Shown here: positions 1 through 8,322 of the stretch, piece after piece | Numbering within the stretch: the first letter of the stretch is position 1 | Layout: each line of letters begins with the position of its first letter | Origin: Bradyrhizobium sp. CSA112 | Lineage (GTDB): Bacteria > Pseudomonadota > Alphaproteobacteria > Rhizobiales > Xanthobacteraceae | NCBI RefSeq assembly: GCF_029051645.1 | Contig: NZ_JAACFS010000016.1 | Location: 91,421 to 155,420, forward strand | Reading direction: 5' to 3' | Length of the DNA stretch: 64,000 nucleotides | Position numbers and translations under genes: made by a program | The notes under the pieces: model-generated | The model's input: only the letters and a program-made list of their open reading frames with translations | What the model was told of the DNA's origin: nothing | Databases searched by the model: none

Positions 1-727
1 CAAACATATCTCCGGCGATCACACGCGCTCTAGCTGCCGTAAGCTTGCGCTCGGCAAGACATCGCGTGGCGAGCTGGTCGACCGGGGGACGCTCGAAGAT
101 CGTCGCCGACAGATGGGGATATCGGTTGAGCAGATGCGCGGAATAGACCCCGGACCCACCTGCCACATCGAGAATGGCCGTGTCCTGTGAGCAATCGAGC
201 AGGCGCACGAGATCGGGAGCAAAAATCCGCCCGCGCTCCTCCATTCCGCGCGTATTCAGATCGGCGAAATCATCCGTTTGCATCAGCGCGTCCCAGTTGA
301 CCGTGGCGCCACGCTCAACATGCCACGTGTCAGGTGCATCCAGGCGCAATAGGTCGTAGATCTCCCGGACAGAAGATTTGTACTTCATGACAGCGATGTA
401 AGAGGAGATGTTCTCGCTTGAGTTGCGGCTTAAGTAGCGCCGCGCGGACGCCGTAGCGAGAAGCTTGCCATCAACATTGTCGAGCAGCCCCCAGGACTCA
501 AAGAGCCTGATCATCGTTCGCGTCGGCCGCTCCTTGATCTGAAAATGCCTGCGCAGCTCTGCTTCAGTCGCGGGAGCCTGGTCGAGATAGGTGAAGAGAT
601 CGAGCCACGAGACGGCCGCAATATAGAGGTCGGCCGCATAGGAACTATCGCGCCATCGGATCACCTGCGCGATATCAGGTTCAGGAAGCTGAGTTGGTAC
701 TGACACCGCTAGTGGTGAATGAAGCAT
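1..727 (-). CDS. SAM-dependent O-methyltransferase (C-terminus beyond left edge)
   Basis: The reverse strand from the ATG at 727 stays open to the window edge and gives 242 residues of a small-molecule O-methyltransferase of the plant-COMT/acetylserotonin class. An N-terminal winged-helix-like dimerisation part (about residues 20-100) precedes the Rossmann methyltransferase domain. SAM motif I reads ILDVAGGSG at residues 185-193. A CGGAG ribosome binding site lies just before the ATG. The catalytic His/Glu region is off the window, so chemistry cannot be confirmed. It follows the PEP phosphomutase gene by about 60 bp on the same strand, which suggests one operon and a possible role in methylating a phosphonate or its precursor. 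That role is an inference from context only. Confidence 0.85.
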   Translation of the reverse strand, partial: MLHSPLAVSVPTQLPEPDIAQVIRWRDSSYAADLYIAAVSWLDLFTYLDQAPATEAELRRHFQIKERPTRTMIRLFESWGLLDNVDGKLLATASARRYLSRNSSENISSYIAVMKYKSSVREIYDLLRLDAPDTWHVERGATVNWDALMQTDDFADLNTRGMEERGRIFAPDLVRLLDCSQDTAILDVAGGSGVYSAHLLNRYPHLSATIFERPPVDQLATRCLAERKLTAARARVIAGDMF

Positions 728-788
728 GGCACGATCTCCGCGTTAGGGAAGTTTCTATGGGGATAGCGTGTGATGGGGGAACAGAGGA

Positions 789-1739
789 TCACGCTTTTGC
801 GTGACCGTTTCCGCTGTGCTGCGGCAAGTATCGCTCCTCGGCCGCAGCGAGTTCGCCGTAACGCAGCAGACCGAAGACCTCGTCGAGCGTGGCGACTTCG
901 CCTTCGATGCCGGCGATGCTTTGCTCGGCGATAATGCGGCCGCAGATGTCTCTCATCCCGGCGATTGCAGCTCGCATCGAGTGGTTGGCCCAGATCACCG
1001 TCGAGATACCGGCTTCGCGATAGGCGGAGACGGGCGTTCGATAGTATTTGGTGGGGACGATCACAACGGGAAGCCGGTTCTGCCAGGCGCCGGCGAAAGC
1101 GAGGATCTCGTCCGCCACGCTCTTGCGCGAATGAATGAGGATGGCGTCAGCTCCGGCCTCGGCATAGGCATGGGCGCGCGTGAGAGCCTCGTCCATTCCG
1201 TGGCCGGCGATCAGCGCCTCGATCCGTGCAACGAGGACAAGGTCGTCGCCCACCGCATCCTTCACAGCGCGCAGCCGGCCCGAGAATTCGCCGGTATCGG
1301 CGAGCGGATGCCGATCGCCGACGAACGAATTCATCTTGGGAAAACCCTTATCCTCCAGCGCGACGCCGGCAGCGCCACGCTGCTGCAGCTTGCGCGCCAG
1401 AAGGCGCGCGTTGTTGAAATTGCCAAAGCCGCTATCGCCGTCGACAAGCACCGGAAGATCAGTCGAGTCGACCATGCGCTCGACGACATCAACGAGCTGG
1501 GTCCAGGAGGCTTCGTTGGCGTCCCGGTAGCCGAGCGAGCACGAAATCGACAGGCCCGACGCCCAGAGTCCCTTGAAACCTGCACGCTCGGCTATGGCGC
1601 CCGACAGACCGTCGTGGGCCTCCATCAGAAAGGAGAGCTCGTGATTGCAGCAAATCTGGTTGCGAAGTTTATCCGCCGCTCCCGACGCAGCGTGATGGCG
1701 ACGGCCGTTTGCGACGACGGACTGGTTTTGCGTTTGCAT
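789..1739 (-). CDS. pepM: Phosphoenolpyruvate phosphomutase (PepM)
   Basis: A 316-residue protein of the isocitrate lyase/PEP mutase superfamily, which forms the C-P bond by turning phosphoenolpyruvate into phosphonopyruvate, the entry step of phosphonate biosynthesis. Residues 129-138 read EDKGFPKMNS, matching the EDKxxxxxNS signature that separates true PEP mutases from lyases and hydrolases of the same fold. The metal-binding VDGDSGFG stretch is at 99-106. I chose the ATG at 1739 because AAGGAG lies 6 nt upstream; a longer frame to 1817 has no such site. Usual downstream partners (phosphonopyruvate decarboxylase, aminotransferase) are not seen next to it; the next gene is an O-methyltransferase. 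Two copies of a 16-bp repeat lie 82-123 bp upstream and may be an operator. Confidence 0.88.
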   Translation of the reverse strand: MQTQNQSVVANGRRHHAASGAADKLRNQICCNHELSFLMEAHDGLSGAIAERAGFKGLWASGLSISCSLGYRDANEASWTQLVDVVERMVDSTDLPVLVDGDSGFGNFNNARLLARKLQQRGAAGVALEDKGFPKMNSFVGDRHPLADTGEFSGRLRAVKDAVGDDLVLVARIEALIAGHGMDEALTRAHAYAEAGADAILIHSRKSVADEILAFAGAWQNRLPVVIVPTKYYRTPVSAYREAGISTVIWANHSMRAAIAGMRDICGRIIAEQSIAGIEGEVATLDEVFGLLRYGELAAAEERYLPQHSGNGHAKA

Positions 1740-1820
1740 GTCGAACTCCTTGAGCGTCCCATCTGCATCATGACGCTTGACTAACAATAGTTGTGACACG
1801 TTTATACGTGGCGTCAATAT

Positions 1821-1836
1821 CTAATTCTAGTTGATG
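1821..1836. promoter_or_regulatory. Putative operator copy 1 (pepM promoter)
   Basis: CTAATTCTAGTTGATG. It shares the core TAATTCTMGTTGAT with copies at 1847 and 4229. It lies upstream of pepM. The nearby XRE regulator (4323-4799) is the natural candidate to bind it, but this is inferred from proximity and repetition. Confidence 0.45.
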
Positions 1837-1846
1837 AGCTAAATTT

Positions 1847-1862
1847 CTAATTCTCGTTGATG
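1847..1862. promoter_or_regulatory. Putative operator copy 2 (pepM promoter)
   Basis: CTAATTCTCGTTGATG, one mismatch to copy 1 and starting 26 bp after it in the same orientation. Tandem spacing of about two and a half helical turns is compatible with a regulator bound as two dimers. Between here and the next gene (about 240 bp) I see nothing else. Confidence 0.45.
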
Positions 1863-2136
1863 TGGAGTCATCTGGAGCGCACGCGGCCGGATGCCGATGC
1901 CACTTCAATAATTCATTGCAACCGAGAGCTGATTCAGCCCCGACTTCGCGCAGTCAGATCGGCACGCCCGACTGAGGCGAAGCGGAATCGCAGGAAGACC
2001 GCCGTCACGAAAGCGTGAAGCCAATCGTTCATCGAATTTTGATGTCTAGCCGAGCGAGTATCACTAAGATGCCGCAACTGCGCCAAATAACGAGCGCTAG
2101 ATGAACGACTTTGCTCCTCGGTTGGGTGGGGGTCGC

Positions 2137-3018
2137 ATGCAAACAATCATTCTGGACGACCATGGTCGCGCATGGGACGTTCGATCCCCGGCCTTACGCA
2201 GTTTCCTGCATTGCTCGATTCCTGACTTCGATTTTCTGACCTACCTCATCGAAAATCTGGGATTTGTGGCTGTCACGAAAATCGCTCCCAATGCGGCGCG
2301 CGTCCGATTCCGGTCCGAAACGGTGTCCCAGACGAGCATCGCCGCAGTTCTATACTACCTCGCTGATATGGGGATCGAGCGCACCATCATTTCCCACCCG
2401 GACCAGTTCGTCGAGAGACTGTTCCCGAGCCTCGCGCAGACGATCACCTACATTGCCGAGCAGATTGCTTCGAGCCATCAGCAACCTTCTTCCGCGTTCA
2501 CGAGCAAAGAGCTCCCGCTCGAAATACTTGCGAACACGGACGGAGCACTTTCATCGCTTTTCGCGCAATGGATTGATTCGAAGCAGGTTTACGACTCAGC
2601 GTCGCTGGCCGACGTGTTGCCTGAATCGCTTCGTCCGCGCTTCATGCTTGTCGAGCCCTTGGATGGCCGCCTGACGATTACCGATGTCGGATCTGGCTTT
2701 GAGATTTACGGCGAGACCTGGCGGAAGAATTCGCGGGGCCTGCCGATGGAAGAACAGCCGGATTACGACTACGGCCAGTGGGTGCAAGCCATTTACCGCC
2801 GGGTCCAGGAGACGCGGCTGCCGCGCCTGGACGAGGTGGACGCCACGATCAGACGGCCAGACAGGAACGATAGCATTCGCTGCCATTATCGGCGTCTCAT
2901 CTTGCCGTTCACCTGCAAGGGAAACGGGGGAACATGCCTTCTCGGCGCCTCGGTCTTTGACTTCAGGGAGCAACAATCTTCCCTAGATCGCCGGGCTGTC
3001 GAAGAATGTCCGGCGTAG
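2137..3018 (+). CDS. Unknown protein with PAS-like C-terminal region
   Basis: About 293 residues from the ATG at 2137, preceded by a purine-rich GGGTGGGGG; an in-frame ATG at 2101 would add 12 residues but has a poorer site. I do not recognise a named family with certainty. The C-terminal third (R-R-L-I-L-P-F followed by a glycine-rich strand) resembles the PAS_5-type domains of alphaproteobacterial proteins that carry a short PAS fold without an output domain. No signal peptide or membrane segment is seen. It is transcribed toward the NTF2-like gene on the opposite strand and the two coding ends overlap by about 36 bp. Confidence 0.65.
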   Translation: MQTIILDDHGRAWDVRSPALRSFLHCSIPDFDFLTYLIENLGFVAVTKIAPNAARVRFRSETVSQTSIAAVLYYLADMGIERTIISHPDQFVERLFPSLAQTITYIAEQIASSHQQPSSAFTSKELPLEILANTDGALSSLFAQWIDSKQVYDSASLADVLPESLRPRFMLVEPLDGRLTITDVGSGFEIYGETWRKNSRGLPMEEQPDYDYGQWVQAIYRRVQETRLPRLDEVDATIRRPDRNDSIRCHYRRLILPFTCKGNGGTCLLGASVFDFREQQSSLDRRAVEECPA

Positions 3019-3375
3019 ATCAATCCGCCCTTCCCTGATGCGGTAGACATCTGCAAAACGAATGCTGAGATTGCGCCCATTCTTGGCAACGCCGGAAAAG
3101 CTGCCCCAGCACGCAACGTTTGCGCCGTCGCTTAGCACCCTCTCGACGCGGTGCTGGCCGAGCGAAATGATCCGTTTCGTCAAGTAGAAGTCCAGGATAG
3201 CCGGCTTTCCGACGAACGGCTCATAACCCGGTCGTTCGTAGATCGCCTCGTCGTGGAGAAAATCGGAAAGCCCTGCCCAGTCCCGGCCGTCGATGCAACC
3301 GAACAGCCCTTTGACAAGCCCTTCTGAATCCTCGGGACGAAAGGTTTGGATATTTACCGCCTCGTCTTGCGACAT
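2983..3375 (-). CDS. NTF2/SnoaL-like domain protein
   Basis: About 130 residues with the layout of a single NTF2-like cone fold: an N-terminal helix (F-G-C-I-D-G-R-D-W), a Y-E-R-P-G-Y turn, and a C-terminal sheet with FADVYRIREGRI. Members of this class include SnoaL polyketide cyclases, ketosteroid isomerases and many small-molecule binding proteins, so the substrate cannot be named. The start codon overlaps the stop of the upstream GNAT-like gene (GTGATG; either GTG 3378 or ATG 3375), which indicates translational coupling. It therefore belongs to the transcription unit starting at 4157, downstream of operator copy 3. Confidence 0.75.
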   Translation of the reverse strand: MSQDEAVNIQTFRPEDSEGLVKGLFGCIDGRDWAGLSDFLHDEAIYERPGYEPFVGKPAILDFYLTKRIISLGQHRVERVLSDGANVACWGSFSGVAKNGRNLSIRFADVYRIREGRIDLRRTFFDSPAI

Positions 3376-4157
3376 CACTGATTTGCCTCCTCGGCAATGC
3401 GGGGCCCAATGACAGGGACACTCGCCCGATCCATGATTGCTGCGAGATCGGCGAGGAGTTCGTCAGTCTGCATCCAGGCTAATCCGCAACGCATCTCGCC
3501 AAGCGGCGACGCCACAAGTTTGATGCAGCCGAGCTCGATCCTCGTGTATCCGGCACGCTCTGCCAGGCCGCCGGCGATGACGCCATCGCCCAGCATGCCG
3601 ATCGTGAAATCGCTATTCCAGCGTGTGAAGGCGTATGCCCGCGAAATGCGCGGCAGGATGGTTCCAAGGTCCTTGCCTCTGAAATCACGCCGATACCAGA
3701 TGCCGCCAGAAAAGACGACGCGCCCGGTGATTTTCTCGGCAATCGGCGCGGTGATCTCGCAGCGATCTTCGCGCGCGAAAGCGGCATCAGGATCGGCATA
3801 GAACACGCGCAGCGAGGCGGCTTCGTCCTTCAGAGACGTTTCCGGCCAATCATAGATGCGCGCCGCTTGTGTTGCGACGACCTCCCCATGCTCGTTCCGC
3901 CCGATCAGGACAAATGCCGTCTCCGGCGTAACGCCGCTCAGAGCCTCGTCAAAAGCCGGAACAAGCGGGCGCCAGCTATCGGAGTTGCGTCTGTTGGCTT
4001 CGATGAGGTCCTGCAGGCTGCCAAAAGACAGCGTTACTCCGCGATCCCTTGCAGCGGTGTCGGCCCAGAGGAAGAACCGCCCCAGCAGGCCCACGGGGCC
4101 GTATTTAACCTTGAGTTGAGTGGGTAGACGACCAGACGTCGGAAGAGGTTCCTGCAT
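3375..4157 (-). CDS. GNAT-like protein, function unknown
   Basis: A 260-residue soluble protein. The segment W-Y-R-R-D-F-R-G-K-D-L-G-T-I-L-P in the middle resembles the acetyl-CoA-binding loop of GNAT acyltransferases, and the following helix plus A-G-Y-T-R motif fits the fold. The N-terminal 90 residues do not match anything I know. It is the first gene of a two-gene unit with the NTF2-like gene and is divergent from the XRE regulator. Operator copy 3 lies 72-87 bp before its start. Assignment to GNAT is tentative; it could be a pathway-specific enzyme linked to the neighbouring PepM. Confidence 0.6.
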   Translation of the reverse strand: MQEPLPTSGRLPTQLKVKYGPVGLLGRFFLWADTAARDRGVTLSFGSLQDLIEANRRNSDSWRPLVPAFDEALSGVTPETAFVLIGRNEHGEVVATQAARIYDWPETSLKDEAASLRVFYADPDAAFAREDRCEITAPIAEKITGRVVFSGGIWYRRDFRGKDLGTILPRISRAYAFTRWNSDFTIGMLGDGVIAGGLAERAGYTRIELGCIKLVASPLGEMRCGLAWMQTDELLADLAAIMDRASVPVIGPRIAEEANQ

Positions 4158-4228
4158 GGATTAATTCCCGCCGTTCTCACATCGTGTGGTTGAGGCCTAA
4201 TAATCCGTGCATTTGTAACCCGCATGAC

Positions 4229-4244
4229 ATAATTCTAGTTGATA
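4229..4244. promoter_or_regulatory. Putative operator copy 3 (divergent promoter)
   Basis: ATAATTCTAGTTGATA, identical in its 14-bp core to copy 1 at 1821. It sits between the divergent GNAT-like gene and the XRE regulator gene, where a site could control both. Confidence 0.45.
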
Positions 4245-4322
4245 GTGTCACCCAGGAGTTGATATGCCGTCGTTCGCAGTTCCATTTGATTGTACCGGGC
4301 AGGAATTCAACCACGGTGCTTG

Positions 4323-4799
4323 ATGCCTTCTGAACCTTCCGAGAAGAAATCGAAATCCCGCGCGCCGAACAGGCGCGGCGCCAAAATCAGGGTTTCGTCG
4401 AAGAAGCCGACTCACGTCGACGAACACGTGGGGAAGCGGTTGCGTCTTAGGCGCAACCTCCTCGGCCTCAGTCAGGACGAACTAGCAAGGCGTCTTGGCC
4501 TGACGTCTCAGCTCATCCAAAAATATGAGGCTGGGGAAACCCGGATCAGCGCGTCAAGACTCTACGGCATTGCCGTGCAACTCGCTGCCCCGATCACATG
4601 GTTCTTCGACGAGTTGGAAGCCAAGAAACGACAGTCCGTCGGGTCGAAGCAAACCTCCGAAGCGCAGGATTGGAGTGAACTCGTTACGAAGCGAGAGTCG
4701 CGTCAGCTCCTCGAACTCTACTTCGGCATTACTGATGAGCGGTTACGCCGGAAGTTGATGGAAGTCGCGCAACTTCTGAAGACAACTGACGCGGAATAA
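4323..4799 (+). CDS. XRE-family transcriptional regulator
   Basis: A 158-residue protein with one lambda-repressor-like helix-turn-helix (about residues 35-95). It reads V-G-K-R-L-R-L-R-R, then LSQDELARRLGLTSQLIQKYE, then a typical A-P-I-T-W-F-F end. The basic N-terminus (S-K-S-R-A-P-N-R-R) precedes it. A C-terminal tail of about 50 residues ends in a helix with R-R-K-L-M-E-V-A. This architecture is frequent in rhizobial genomes. An upstream TTG at 4290 is in frame but I prefer the ATG at 4323. Its position beside three copies of a repeated motif suggests it is the local regulator of the PepM and GNAT-like units. Confidence 0.85.
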   Translation: MPSEPSEKKSKSRAPNRRGAKIRVSSKKPTHVDEHVGKRLRLRRNLLGLSQDELARRLGLTSQLIQKYEAGETRISASRLYGIAVQLAAPITWFFDELEAKKRQSVGSKQTSEAQDWSELVTKRESRQLLELYFGITDERLRRKLMEVAQLLKTTDAE

Positions 4800-4897
4800 G
4801 GGCCCAGCAAGAGCAGGAAACGGAGAGGCGCTGAACCGAACCGAGCTAGATTTGTTAGAGGACGGGCGCCGCCAGTCAGGGGCCGGCGCCACCTCCG

Positions 4898-7219
4898 CTA
4901 CATCGGATCGAAAGCGCGGATCGGCGGCAGATTGCCGTTGAAGCGCTCCACCTCGACAGTCGTGAGTTGACCGGTGCAGCCCTGCGCGAAGGATGAGGTG
5001 CCGATGTCGCGTGTGAGCACATTCGGATTGCCGTGAACGCAGAGCGGTGTCTCTTCCTCCGGATCCATCGGGTCGTACCACGCGCCGGTCGGTAGCTGGA
5101 CGACACCGGGAGCGATGCCGTCGGTGATGTGCACCGCGGCAAGACAGGCTCCGCGTCCGTTGAACAGGCGGATGACGTCGCCATCCACGATCCCGCGAAC
5201 GTCCGCGTCGCGCGGATTCATGCGCGCGACCTCGCGGCCGCGATGTTTGGCCCCGGTCGAATGTCCGCCGAAGTCGAGCTGGCCATGCAAACGCGTCACC
5301 GGCTGATTGGCGACAAGGAAGCACGGCGAGCCCGGCTTGGGCATGTCGGTCCTCTCGAGCCAGACGGGATGGCCCGGGCAGTCCGCATCGCCATGGCCCG
5401 CGATCTTCGTCGAGAAAATCTCGATCCGTCCGCTTGGTGTCGGAAGGGGATCAGCGATCGGGTCTTCGCGGAAGCGGCGCAGCTTACCGCCGTCGTCGAG
5501 GTGTTGCGGCACGATCAGGCTGCCGCGCTCCCAGAACTCCTCGAAGCTCGGGGCCGGGAGGCCGCGCGCGGCGAGCGAGGCACGGGTCGGCTCGTAGAGA
5601 TGCGCCAGCCACTGCCGTGCCGTGCGGCCTTCGGTAAAGGCGTCACGGGCGCCGAGACGTTCGGCAATATCGGCGAAGATCTCATAGTCATCACGCGCGA
5701 GGCCAAACGGCTCCGCGATCCGATGCATGGCGACCATCAGCGGATCGTTGGTGGAATAACCGATGTCCTCGCGCTCGAGCGTCATCGTGCAGGGCAGGAC
5801 GATATCGGCGTGGCGGGCCGTGGCAGTCCAGGCGAGCTCATGCACCACCAGCGTGTCGAGCCGGGCGAAGGCCTTGCGCAGGCGGTTGAGATCCTGGTGG
5901 TGGTGGAAGGGATTGCCGCCTGCCCAGTAGACGAGACGGATGTCCGGATAGCCGCGTGTCTCGCCATTGTAGCGATAGGTGGTGCCGGGATTGAGCAGCA
6001 TATCGGCGATGCGGGCCACTGGAATGAAATCCGCGACACCATTGCGGCCTTGCCCCAGCGTCGGCCCCGGCACGTCGTTCACGCGGCGGCCGTAATAGCC
6101 GATCGCACCGAGCGAATAAGCGTAGCCGCCTCCAGGCAGACCGATCTGGCCGAGAGCTGCCGCCAGCACCATGCCCATCCACACCGGCTGCTCGCCATGT
6201 TCGGCGCGCTGCAGCGAATGGGAGACCGTGATGAGCGCCCTCCGCCCGGCAAGGCGATGCGCGAGCTTTCGGATGGTATGAGGGTCGATGCCGCAGATCG
6301 TTGCGGCCCACTCAGCGCTCTTGGGTTGGCCATCAGTCTCGCCTGTCAGATAGCGCAGGAAGACCGGCCAACCTTCAGTGTAGCGATCGAGGAAGGCCCG
6401 ATCGTGCAGGCCTTCGCTGACCAGCGTGTGGACGATGCCGAGCATCAGGGCCGTGTCGGTGCCGGGCACGGCCGTCATCCATTCGGCACCGGCCTCCGCG
6501 GGCAGATCGTCGCGCAGCGGACTGACCAGGATGAACTCGCAGCCACGCCGGCGCGCCGCGGCCATGGCGCCGCGCTCGACATGCTTGCTGATCGAACCGC
6601 CGGCCACCATGGAGTTCTTCAGCGCCATGCCGCCGAACGCCAGCACGATCTCGCTTTCGGCCGCGATCTGCTCCCAGGTGACGTTGCGCTTGGTGATGTC
6701 TTCGTAACCCGCCAGGATCTGCGGCAGCAGCACGGAGGACGCGCCCGAGGAATAGCTGTTTACCGAACGCACATAGCCGCCCATTGCGATGTTGAGGAAG
6801 CGGTGAACCTGGCTCTGTGCGTGATGAAAGCGGCCCGCGCTCGACCAGCCATAGGAACCGCCGAAGACGGCACCGGGGCCGCTTGTGTCGCGGATGCGCG
6901 ATAGCTCGCCAGCCAGGAGGTCGAGCGCCTTCTCCCAGCTGACGGAGACGAATTCGTCGCGGCCGCGGCGATCATCGGGGCCGGGGCCACGCTCGAGCCA
7001 GCCGCGACGTATCGCGGGCTGGGCGATGCGCGCCTGATGGCGCAACGCGCCGGGGAAGTTGCCGATGATGCCGTTCGGATCAGGATCCCCCGCATACGGC
7101 CTGACTTCGAGTCCAGCCTCGCTGTGACGCGCCGAGAACACGCCCCAGTGCGAGGTGTGCGGCTTGAAGCCGTCCGACAGATCGAGGCCGGGATCGGGGT
7201 AGCCAATCATCTCGTTCAT
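4898..7219 (-). CDS. bisC: BisC/TorZ-type molybdopterin oxidoreductase
   Basis: A 773-residue catalytic subunit of the DMSO reductase family, closest in layout to biotin sulfoxide reductase and TMAO reductase, which reduce S- or N-oxides. Motif SYGWSSAGRFHHAQSQ lies at about 122-137. Motif NSYSSGA follows near 154, where Ser157 fits the serine ligand of molybdenum in this subgroup. A late H-S-T-G-A-K motif belongs to the cofactor-binding C-terminal domain. There is no N-terminal Fe-S cysteine cluster and no Tat leader, so a cytoplasmic BisC/MsrP-like role such as biotin or methionine sulfoxide repair is likely. The ATG at 7219 has AAGGA 7 nt upstream; a longer frame to 7276 lacks a site. It stands alone on its strand, with about 300 bp of empty DNA upstream. 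Confidence 0.85.
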   Translation of the reverse strand: MNEMIGYPDPGLDLSDGFKPHTSHWGVFSARHSEAGLEVRPYAGDPDPNGIIGNFPGALRHQARIAQPAIRRGWLERGPGPDDRRGRDEFVSVSWEKALDLLAGELSRIRDTSGPGAVFGGSYGWSSAGRFHHAQSQVHRFLNIAMGGYVRSVNSYSSGASSVLLPQILAGYEDITKRNVTWEQIAAESEIVLAFGGMALKNSMVAGGSISKHVERGAMAAARRRGCEFILVSPLRDDLPAEAGAEWMTAVPGTDTALMLGIVHTLVSEGLHDRAFLDRYTEGWPVFLRYLTGETDGQPKSAEWAATICGIDPHTIRKLAHRLAGRRALITVSHSLQRAEHGEQPVWMGMVLAAALGQIGLPGGGYAYSLGAIGYYGRRVNDVPGPTLGQGRNGVADFIPVARIADMLLNPGTTYRYNGETRGYPDIRLVYWAGGNPFHHHQDLNRLRKAFARLDTLVVHELAWTATARHADIVLPCTMTLEREDIGYSTNDPLMVAMHRIAEPFGLARDDYEIFADIAERLGARDAFTEGRTARQWLAHLYEPTRASLAARGLPAPSFEEFWERGSLIVPQHLDDGGKLRRFREDPIADPLPTPSGRIEIFSTKIAGHGDADCPGHPVWLERTDMPKPGSPCFLVANQPVTRLHGQLDFGGHSTGAKHRGREVARMNPRDADVRGIVDGDVIRLFNGRGACLAAVHITDGIAPGVVQLPTGAWYDPMDPEEETPLCVHGNPNVLTRDIGTSSFAQGCTGQLTTVEVERFNGNLPPIRAFDPM

Positions 7220-7520
7220 CACGTCTTCCTTATCGCAGAGCGGCGGTCGGGCGCGACCCCTGTCGCGACTATCCAACAGTATACTGATCCGCTTTCCAAT
7301 GTCGTCGCTTCAGCACTGCTGGAAACGCAGGGGTGCCCGCGATCAATGTGAGTGGGCCGTCACGTGCACAATCTGGTTGGGGTGCCACGCCACAAGAAAG
7401 CGCGATCTCGTGGGTGGTTTCAGCCGTTGTGTTAGCCAGCCCGGGCTATGCCGTCTCTTCCTTAGGTAATCGACGTCGCGCCGTCCGTTGCGCAGTTCGG
7501 CTCGGCAAGGAGATGACCTC

Positions 7521-8120
7521 TCACGTCGTCGACTGTTCTTCGAAAACTTTGACGGATACGTTCGCCACTTGTCGCAGTGCTTCGCGATCGGCGCCTGATG
7601 AAGCCATCACGCCCATGCCGGCGGACACCGCCGAAAGATAGCGTGCCAGCGCGGCAGGGTCGGCGGTCTGCTTCAGATCGCCCTCCTTCTTCGCCCTGAC
7701 GAAGCGTTCGCGCAGCTGATCCTCGGTCAGTGCACGGCGCGCTGCGAGCTCGAAGGGAACGTTCTCCGAACCGGTACCGCAGGCAAGGCCGCCTTGCACG
7801 AGCAGGCAACCGGGCGGATTGTCGGGATCGGTTTGGCTGTCTGCGGTACCCATGAGCATCCGCTCTGCGACGTCCCGGGCGGTCGGCGCACTCAAAACCC
7901 CCTCCATCCAGTCCGCACGTTTGGCCGTGTACCGGTCGAGGGCAGCCTTCAGGAGACCTTCCTTATTTCCAAATGCCGCATAGAGGCTCGGCGGGTTAAT
8001 GCCCATCGCCTCGGTAAGCTGGGCAATGGTCGCACCCTCATAGCCATGTCTCCAGAAGACTTCCATCGCCTGATCCAATGCGGCATCGGCGTCGAATTCT
8101 CTCGGGCGTCCCATGGCCAT
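7521..8120 (-). CDS. TetR/AcrR-family regulator of the RND pump
   Basis: 199 residues with a standard TetR helix-turn-helix in the first 55 residues (G-A-T-I-A-Q-L-T-E-A-M-G then P-S-L-Y-A-A-F-G-N-K) and a helical ligand-binding C-terminal domain. AGGGAG precedes the start. It is divergent from the membrane fusion protein gene, the classic arrangement for an efflux repressor, and the 200-bp intergenic region contains a perfect inverted repeat at 8281-8316. Repression of the pump and relief by a substrate are inferred from this arrangement. Confidence 0.88.
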   Translation of the reverse strand: MAMGRPREFDADAALDQAMEVFWRHGYEGATIAQLTEAMGINPPSLYAAFGNKEGLLKAALDRYTAKRADWMEGVLSAPTARDVAERMLMGTADSQTDPDNPPGCLLVQGGLACGTGSENVPFELAARRALTEDQLRERFVRAKKEGDLKQTADPAALARYLSAVSAGMGVMASSGADREALRQVANVSVKVFEEQSTT

Positions 8121-8280
8121 TCGCGTTACTCCCTTGAAGCCGACGCCGTTTTCCGCTCGGCGTTCAATCCTCTAACCTTCTGATTTATCGTGGTTCTTTT
8201 ATTTGATTTCCAGTCTTGCGGCTTGCGACATAAGATTTTCGTAGTGTGCAGTACATAAGTATCTTGCAGAGTGCCGTCCA

Positions 8281-8316
8281 GCTCCATATCTGTAGCGAGC
8301 ACTACAGATATGGAGC
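8281..8316. promoter_or_regulatory. Perfect inverted repeat, likely TetR operator
   Basis: Left arm GCTCCATATCTGTAG (8281-8295) and its exact complement at 8302-8316, separated by 6 bp. The right arm contains the GGAG ribosome binding site of the efflux gene starting at 8323. A bound repressor would block the gene, and in mRNA the same repeat would fold into a hairpin hiding the ribosome binding site. Confidence 0.7.
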
Positions 8317-8322
8317 GCGCAA

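Noticed and set aside
801..1784. 327-codon plus-strand frame over pepM
   Set aside because: Shadow of pepM, which carries the PEP mutase signature and an AAGGAG site.
5129..6904. 591-codon open frame antisense to the BisC-type gene
   Set aside because: It is in the frame opposite a well-supported molybdoenzyme, its protein resembles no family, and it arises from the high GC content.
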